Source: Streptomyces pseudovenezuelae (GTDB lineage Bacteria > Actinomycetota > Actinomycetes > Streptomycetales > Streptomycetaceae). From it: a DNA stretch of 41,988 nt. The stretch is taken from NCBI RefSeq assembly GCF_001513955.1, contig NZ_KQ948146.1, positions 883,133 through 925,120 on the forward strand. The letters are read 5' to 3'. Every line of letters starts with the position of its first letter. Position 1 is the stretch's first letter. The notes under the pieces were generated by a model, which saw only the letters and a program-made list of their open reading frames with translations, was not told where the DNA came from and made no database searches. The position numbers and the translations under genes are program-made. Below are positions 37,634 to 41,988 of the stretch, piece by piece.

Positions 37634-38814
37634 GCCGCCCTCCTGGGCTCGCTCGGGAGTCGGCCGAGAACTCCGGCCAGGCTGCGGGCCGTGGTCGCCC
37701 AGCCGTCCAGGGCGGCCCGCCGGCCCCGGGCAGCCGCCTTGAGCCTGCGTCGTACGTCCGCCTCGCCGAACCAGCCGCGCAGTTCGGCGGCGAGGGCGCC
37801 GGGGTCCTCCGGCGGGACGAGGATGCCGGGCACCCCGCCGTCGGGGGCGCGTCCGAGCGCCTCGGGCAGTCCGCCGACGTCGGTCGCCAGCACCGGGATG
37901 CCGCGCGCGAGGGCCTCGGTGACCGCCATGCCGTAGGTCTCGGCGTAGGAGGCGAGGACCATCAGGTCGGCGGCGGCGTAGCTGGCGTCCAGCTCGGCGC
38001 CGGCCTGCGGGCCCGCGAGGTGCAGGCGGTCCTGGAGGCCGTACTTCTTGATGAGCATCCGCAGATGGGCGACGTACTCGGGGTCCTGGGTGATCCCGCC
38101 GACGCACACGCAGCTCCACGGCAGGTCCTGCGCGCCCGCCAGGGCCTCGATCAGCCGGTGCTGGCCCTTGCGGGGCGTCACCGCGGCCACGCACAGCAGC
38201 CGGGAGAGGCCGTCGGTGCCGGAGGCGAGGGGGGCGATGTCGGCGCCCGGGGTCGCGACGTGGACGCGCTCGGGGGCTAGGCCGTGGTGGGAGACGAGCC
38301 GGCGTACGGCCCAGTCGCTGGTGGCGATGACGGCGGGCACGGCCCGCAGCACCTCGCGCTCCCTGGCGTCCAGTTCCAGGGCGAGTCGGGGTTCGAGTCC
38401 CGTCTCGTCGCCGAGCGGCAGGTGGACGAGGACCGCGAGACGCAGCCGCTCCGCCTCCGGGACGATGATCTCCGGGACTCCGCAGGCGACCAGGCCGTCG
38501 ATGAGGACGACGGTGTCGTCGGGCAGGTCCCGCAGGGTGCGGGCCAGCTCGGTACGGGCCGGCCCTCCCGGCCGGGGCCAGCTGCCGGGCACCGCGTGCC
38601 GCTCGACCTGCCAGCCGAAGCCGGGCAGATCCAGGCAGACCCGCCGGTCGTAGGCGTTGCCGCCGCTCGGCGCGGTCGCGTCGTCCACGCCGCCCGGCAT
38701 CACGAAGTGCACGGTCCGCAGGGACATCGGGATGATCTCGGCCTTCTTGAGAGCCGTGTGCTGTACGGGCACGTAGTCGAGAGTGCCCGCCCGCCCGGTC
38801 GTCATGTCGGTCAC
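37630..38814 (-). CDS. GT4-family glycosyltransferase
   Basis: A 394-aa retaining glycosyltransferase with a GT-B fold. In the C-terminal half, LLCVAAVTPRKGQHRLIEAL starts the nucleotide-sugar domain, and the E-x7-E motif lies in SYAETYGMAVTEALARGIPVLATDVGGLPE. No signal peptide; it is cytosolic or membrane-peripheral. It begins at a GTG (38814) overlapping the stop of the PTPS-like gene (GTGA). A second ATG three codons in is also possible. In this cluster it would glycosylate the product or build a lipid-linked sugar. Confidence 0.92.
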   Translation of the reverse strand: MTDMTTGRAGTLDYVPVQHTALKKAEIIPMSLRTVHFVMPGGVDDATAPSGGNAYDRRVCLDLPGFGWQVERHAVPGSWPRPGGPARTELARTLRDLPDDTVVLIDGLVACGVPEIIVPEAERLRLAVLVHLPLGDETGLEPRLALELDAREREVLRAVPAVIATSDWAVRRLVSHHGLAPERVHVATPGADIAPLASGTDGLSRLLCVAAVTPRKGQHRLIEALAGAQDLPWSCVCVGGITQDPEYVAHLRMLIKKYGLQDRLHLAGPQAGAELDASYAAADLMVLASYAETYGMAVTEALARGIPVLATDVGGLPEALGRAPDGGVPGILVPPEDPGALAAELRGWFGEADVRRRLKAAARGRRAALDGWATTARSLAGVLGRLPSEPRRAA

Positions 38815-39209
38815 AGGGCACGCTCGTAACTCGCCCAGGCGACATGCGACTCGTGCAGCGTGACGGTCAGGCCCGCGAGCCCCTTGGCGCCCTCTCCGAG
38901 AGCGCCCTTCTCGATGCGCTCGGCGAGCCGGTCCGCGATGACCTTCGCCAGGAACTCCGTGGAGGTGTTGACCCCGGCGAAGTCGGGCTCGTTGTCGAGA
39001 TTGCGGTAGTTCAACTCGCTGACCACGGCACCGAGTTCCTGGGTGGCCAGTCCGATGTCGACGACGATGTTGTCGTCGTCCAGCTGTTCGCGCCGGAACG
39101 TGGCGTCCACGAGGAACGTCGCGCCGTGCAGTCGCTGCGCGGGGCCGAAGACCTCGCCGCGGAAGCTGTGGGCGATCATGATGTGATCGCGGACGGTGAT
39201 GCTGAACAA
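38811..39209 (-). CDS. Degenerate 6-pyruvoyltetrahydropterin synthase (QueD/PTPS) fold protein
   Basis: A 132-aa T-fold protein. The usual catalytic and zinc motif C-x3-HGH appears here as AQRLHGATF: Ala24 replaces the catalytic Cys and Ala30 replaces one zinc His, leaving His14 and His28. The LDHxxLN catalytic His is replaced by Tyr67 (ELNYRNLD), while the pterin-anchoring Glu119 (TLHESHVAW) is kept. From memory, S. coelicolor SCO6650 is the same type: its structure lacks zinc and the catalytic triad but could still bind a pterin-like ligand. The start is a TTG at 39209 with GGAGGG 7-8 nt upstream. First gene of the coupled PTPS-GT-MT-flippase operon. Confidence 0.9.
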   Translation of the reverse strand: MFSITVRDHIMIAHSFRGEVFGPAQRLHGATFLVDATFRREQLDDDNIVVDIGLATQELGAVVSELNYRNLDNEPDFAGVNTSTEFLAKVIADRLAERIEKGALGEGAKGLAGLTVTLHESHVAWASYERAL

Positions 39210-39325
39210 CGGACGACCCTCCAGGTGCGGCGCGTCTGGTCCCCCGGCTGATCCCTGCCGGGGGATGCCGTGTAGTACGGCTCTCCGTGTCCCCGTGTTC
39301 AGCCGGATCTCACTCTTTTCTCAGG

Positions 39326-40306
39326 TCAGGCGGTCTTGCCGTACCTCACGAGGTGACAGAGGGCCGCAATGTCCCCACTGGCCAGCGCGGGCATCACCTT
39401 CGGCAGTTCTTCGAACGCGCTTTCCCCCGTGATGAGGGCGTCGAGCGCCGGATCGGCGAGCAGCTTCAGGGCGAGGGCGAGCCGGTCGCCGTAACTGCGG
39501 TTGCCGCGGGCCGGTGACACCGTGCCGACCTGGCTGCTGCGGATGACGAGCCGCCGGGAGTGGAAGGCCTCGCCGAGCGGCAGGCTGACCTTCCGGTCGC
39601 CGTACCAGCTCAGTTCGAGGACCGTGCCCTCGGCGCCGAGGAGTTCCAGCGAGCGGGCGAGGCCCTGTTCGGTGGCGCTGGCGTGGACGACGAGGTCGCA
39701 GCCGCCGAGGGCGTCCGCGGGGGACGCGAAGCCGACGCCGAGGGCCTCGGCGGTGGCGGCGCGGGCGGGGTCGGCGTCCACGAGCTGGACCCGTGTGCCG
39801 GGAAAGCGGGCGAGGAGCGCGGCGACCGAGCTGCCGACCATGCCACCGCCGACCACCGCGATCCGGTCGCCCACCAGGGGCGCCGCGTCCCAGAGGGCGT
39901 TCACGGCGGTCTCGACGGTGCCGGCGAGCACGGCCCGGCGGGCGGGCACGTCGTCGGGTACGACCGTCACGGCGCTCGCGGGAACTACGTACCGCGTCTG
40001 ATGCGGGTACAGACAGAAGACGGTCCTGCCCTTCAGCGCGGCGGGCCCCTCCTCCACCAGCCCCACGCTGAGGTAGCCGTACTTCACGGGTCCCGGGAAG
40101 TCACCCTCCTGGAACGGTGCCCGCATGGCCGCGTGCTGGCTCTCGGGCACCCCGCCGCGGAACACGAGTGTCTCCGTGCCCCTGCTGACCCCCGAGTAGA
40201 GCGAGCGGACCAGCACCTCGTCCTCGCGGGGAGCCGGAAGGGCGACCTCCCGAATCTCGCCCTCTCCCGGAGAGCGGAGCCAGAACGCGCGAGCGGCGGC
40301 CTTCAT
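39326..40306 (-). CDS. MDR-superfamily dehydrogenase without zinc-binding cysteines
   Basis: A 326-aa medium-chain dehydrogenase. The usual catalytic-zinc motif (GxCGSD) is replaced by YSGVSRGTETLVF, and no structural Cys cluster is visible, so a zinc-independent reductase is expected. The dinucleotide motif is AVVGGGMVGSSVA, followed by VDADPARAATAEALG. This SRGTE subtype includes BchC-like proteins and others of unknown substrate. The ATG at 40306 has AGGAGGT upstream. It is followed by the PTPS-like operon after a 116-bp gap and is divergent from the phosphatidyltransferase gene. Confidence 0.9.
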   Translation of the reverse strand: MKAAARAFWLRSPGEGEIREVALPAPREDEVLVRSLYSGVSRGTETLVFRGGVPESQHAAMRAPFQEGDFPGPVKYGYLSVGLVEEGPAALKGRTVFCLYPHQTRYVVPASAVTVVPDDVPARRAVLAGTVETAVNALWDAAPLVGDRIAVVGGGMVGSSVAALLARFPGTRVQLVDADPARAATAEALGVGFASPADALGGCDLVVHASATEQGLARSLELLGAEGTVLELSWYGDRKVSLPLGEAFHSRRLVIRSSQVGTVSPARGNRSYGDRLALALKLLADPALDALITGESAFEELPKVMPALASGDIAALCHLVRYGKTA

Positions 40307-40334
40307 CGAGAACCTCCTGAACGATCGGCAACCC

Positions 40335-40368
40335 GTGCACGTACCTCGTCACGTACCGAGATGTGCAC
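40335..40368. promoter_or_regulatory. Repeated motifs in the divergent dehydrogenase/phosphatidyltransferase promoter
   Basis: GTGCAC occurs at 40335-40340 and 40363-40368, flanking two direct copies of ACGTACC (40339-40345 and 40351-40357, 12-bp period). Such an arrangement in a 120-bp divergent spacer suggests a regulator-binding site. No regulator gene is in this cluster. Confidence 0.4.
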
Positions 40369-40426
40369 AGGCCGCGCACAGTACGCGGCCTTGATCGACT
40401 CTGTCATCTGGCCGGAGGAATGCGCG

Positions 40427-41224
40427 GTGGCCCTGAACAACACTTACGAAGCAAGGCTGGTCCAGCAGGAGACCGCTGTGGGAGCGGGCGTTCAGATCCT
40501 GTTGCTGGCCCTGCTCGGCACGGCGATAGGCATGGGGCCGGCGGGCTGGCTGACCGGCCTCGCCTTCGCCGTCGCCACCTGGGCCGTGCTCTCCAGGGCG
40601 CTGCACCGCACCCGGCCGCGGTCCTTCGGGCCGGCCAACCGGGTGACCCTCGGCCGGGCGACCCTGGTGGGCGGCGTCACGGCCCTGGTCGCGGACTCCT
40701 TCCAGGACTCCCCGCCGGTCACCCTCTTCGTCGGGCTGACGGCGGTGGCCCTGATCCTCGACGGCGTCGACGGCAAGGTGGCCCGCGCGACGGGCACCTC
40801 GACGCCGCTGGGCGCGCGGTTCGACATGGAGGTCGACGCGTTCCTGATCCTGGTGCTCAGCGTGTACGTGTCGATGTCCCAGGGCCCGTGGGTCCTCCTC
40901 ATCGGCGCCATGCGCTACGGCTTCGTCGCCGCCGCCCGCGTCTGGAACTGGCTCAACGCCCCGCTGCCGCCGAGCATGGCCCGAAAGACGGTGGCCGCGC
41001 TGCAGGGGATCCTGCTGCTGGTGGCCGCGTCCGGGTACCTGCCGCACTCGGCGACCTTCGGGGTCGTGGCCCTCGCCCTGGGGACGCTGGTCTGGTCGTT
41101 CGGCCGGGACATCCTGTGGCTGTGGCGCACGCACCGGGCGGACCAGGCGGCGGTGGGCGAGCTGCTGGAGCTGGAGTTCGCGGCGGTGGAGCGGGAGCGC
41201 GAGCCGGAGGCGGTGGCCTCCTGA
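40427..41224 (+). CDS. CDP-alcohol phosphatidyltransferase
   Basis: A 265-aa membrane enzyme. The CDP-alcohol motif is complete in LDGVDGKVARATGTSTPLG and ARFDMEVD: Asp112, Asp115, Gly116, Ala119, Arg120, Gly129, Asp133 and Asp137. About six membrane segments are visible. It would join an alcohol to a phosphatidyl or other CDP-linked donor, as in phosphatidylinositol-phosphate synthesis. The GTG at 40427 has GGAGGA 7 nt upstream. Divergent from the dehydrogenase gene; with the GT4 enzyme and flippase-like protein, it hints at a lipid-linked product. Confidence 0.92.
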   Translation: MALNNTYEARLVQQETAVGAGVQILLLALLGTAIGMGPAGWLTGLAFAVATWAVLSRALHRTRPRSFGPANRVTLGRATLVGGVTALVADSFQDSPPVTLFVGLTAVALILDGVDGKVARATGTSTPLGARFDMEVDAFLILVLSVYVSMSQGPWVLLIGAMRYGFVAAARVWNWLNAPLPPSMARKTVAALQGILLLVAASGYLPHSATFGVVALALGTLVWSFGRDILWLWRTHRADQAAVGELLELEFAAVEREREPEAVAS

Positions 41225-41242
41225 GGTCCGGCCGGCTCCGGG

Positions 41243-41692
41243 TCAGCTCTTGAGCGGCACCCGGTACACGGTCGACTCCCGCTGCCGGAAACCCTGCCGC
41301 TCGTACAGCCGGTTGGCCGCCGCCCGGTCCGGGCGGGAGGTCAGGTCGACGGTACGGGCCCCGGCCTCCCGGGCGAGTCGGATGGCCTCCCTGATCAGCA
41401 GTCCCGCGATGCCCTGACCGCGAGCCGCGTGGTCGACGATCACGTCCTCGATACGGGCCCGCAGTCCCGCGGGCGCGGGGAACATGACGAGGGTGAGCGT
41501 CCCCACGACCGACCCGGTCCGCGACCTCGCGATCAGCATGGTGTTGGCGTCACAGGCGAGGATGCGGCCGAGTGCGGCGAGATCGAGGGCCTCGGCCGTC
41601 GAGGACAGCTGCGGCAGCATCCGCGCGAAGGCGTCGACAAGCTCCTGGTCCGCCTCCCGGGCGATCTCCACCCGAATGTCCTGATTCTCCAT
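41243..41692 (-). CDS. GNAT-family N-acetyltransferase
   Basis: A 149-aa acetyltransferase. Acetyl-CoA motif A is visible as IEDVIVDHAARGQGIAGLLIREAI (R/Q-x-x-G-x-G/A), preceded by VVGTLTLVMFPA and followed by LTSRPDRAAANRLYERQGF. This subgroup acetylates small amines or antibiotics; the target is unknown. The ATG at 41692 is preceded on its strand by a moderate GGTCCACCC context. It converges with the phosphatidyltransferase gene (18 bp between stops). Confidence 0.9.
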   Translation of the reverse strand: MENQDIRVEIAREADQELVDAFARMLPQLSSTAEALDLAALGRILACDANTMLIARSRTGSVVGTLTLVMFPAPAGLRARIEDVIVDHAARGQGIAGLLIREAIRLAREAGARTVDLTSRPDRAAANRLYERQGFRQRESTVYRVPLKS

Positions 41693-41988
41693 GGGGTGGA
41701 CCCTATCGCCGCGGTTGCGGCAGCCACGGCAGATCCGATGCGCCGGGGCACGGGAGCCGTCCGGCGGATCACGGCCCGGCTCCCGGGCCCGGCACCCCGG
41801 CGGGCGCCCCTGACTCGGCCACCCGAACCGTCCGGCGGGTACACGGCCGACATCCGAACGTCCTGTCCGGCTCTCGACCGGAGCACCTGAACCCACCCGG
41901 CCCCGACCCCCATGACGGCGAAGCGAGCCTTCCCGACCCAGCCAGCCGCACGACTCCGCGCGTACGCGGGCCGACATCCGAACCTCCC
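41693..41988. repeat. Non-coding window end with short direct repeats
   Basis: No gene is supported in the last 296 bp. GGCCGACATCCGAAC occurs at 41845-41859 and 41969-41983; CCGTCCGGCGG occurs at 41757-41767 and 41828-41838. CGGGAGCCG (41751-41759) can pair with CGGCTCCCG (41777-41785). The acetyltransferase promoter should lie at the left end. Confidence 0.5.

Noticed and set aside
41751..41785. Rho-independent terminator near the right end
   Set aside because: A 9-bp stem with a 17-nt loop is possible, but it lies upstream of the acetyltransferase start and no gene is seen to end there.

Overview
The window is high-GC actinobacterial DNA, almost certainly a Streptomyces chromosome. It has strong G/C bias at codon third positions, many GTG starts, tightly packed translationally coupled genes (ATGA/GTGA overlaps) and families typical of the genus (F420-dependent oxidoreductase, OpcA, Tat lipoproteins, secreted GH16). 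The order of the pentose phosphate operon and of the gene set around the GTP cyclohydrolase resembles, from memory, the S. coelicolor SCO6648-SCO6663 region. No rRNA, tRNA, IS element or CRISPR array was seen.

Layout. 1-5.3 kb: repeat-rich non-coding DNA, a Tat-type lipoprotein L,D-transpeptidase, a divergent XRE regulator / short-chain dehydrogenase pair, and a secreted GH16-CBM6 beta-1,3-glucanase behind a LacI-type palindromic operator. 5.3-8.8 kb: an AT-richer island with a minimal class III lanthipeptide system, namely a 63-aa precursor with the ILELQ leader motif and a three-domain LanKC synthetase. No transporter or protease is next to it. 8.8-12.1 kb: a minus-strand operon of secreted phosphoesterase, MFS permease and membrane-anchored TolB-like protein. 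12.2-22.4 kb: an AraC regulator divergent from a seven-gene pentose phosphate / upper glycolysis operon (tkt-tal-zwf-opcA-pgi-gnd-phosphatase) that ends at a strong hairpin. 22.5-27.6 kb: a membrane protein with beta-helix-like repeats, then a quinate/shikimate module (dehydrogenase, divergent TetR regulator, MHS-type transporter) with two palindromic operators, and a VOC protein. 27.7-28.5 kb: about 0.8 kb of degenerate non-coding repeats. 28.5-30.3 kb: an F420/PPOX protein and a beta-lactamase-like serine hydrolase.

30.3-41.2 kb is the most unusual part. A minus-strand run contains a GTP cyclohydrolase II homologue, a 46-aa small ORF, an FAD amine oxidase-like protein and two saccharopine dehydrogenases (lysine-forming and glutamate-forming types). 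Divergent from it is a creatininase-family amidohydrolase. Next come a flippase-like membrane protein, a methyltransferase, a GT4 glycosyltransferase and a degenerate 6-pyruvoyltetrahydropterin-synthase fold protein in one coupled operon, then a zinc-less MDR dehydrogenase and a divergent CDP-alcohol phosphatidyltransferase. The cyclohydrolase has Met120 where classical RibA has its catalytic Tyr. This is the substitution known to make S. coelicolor SCO6655 stop at the formylated pyrimidine (FAPy). The creatininase family includes the archaeal FAPy deformylase ArfB, and the PTPS-like protein lacks the catalytic Cys and part of the zinc site. I infer an uncharacterised pathway that diverts GTP through FAPy to a modified, possibly glycosylated and lipid-linked, pyrimidine or pterin-like product. 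The lanthipeptide island is the second candidate for novelty.
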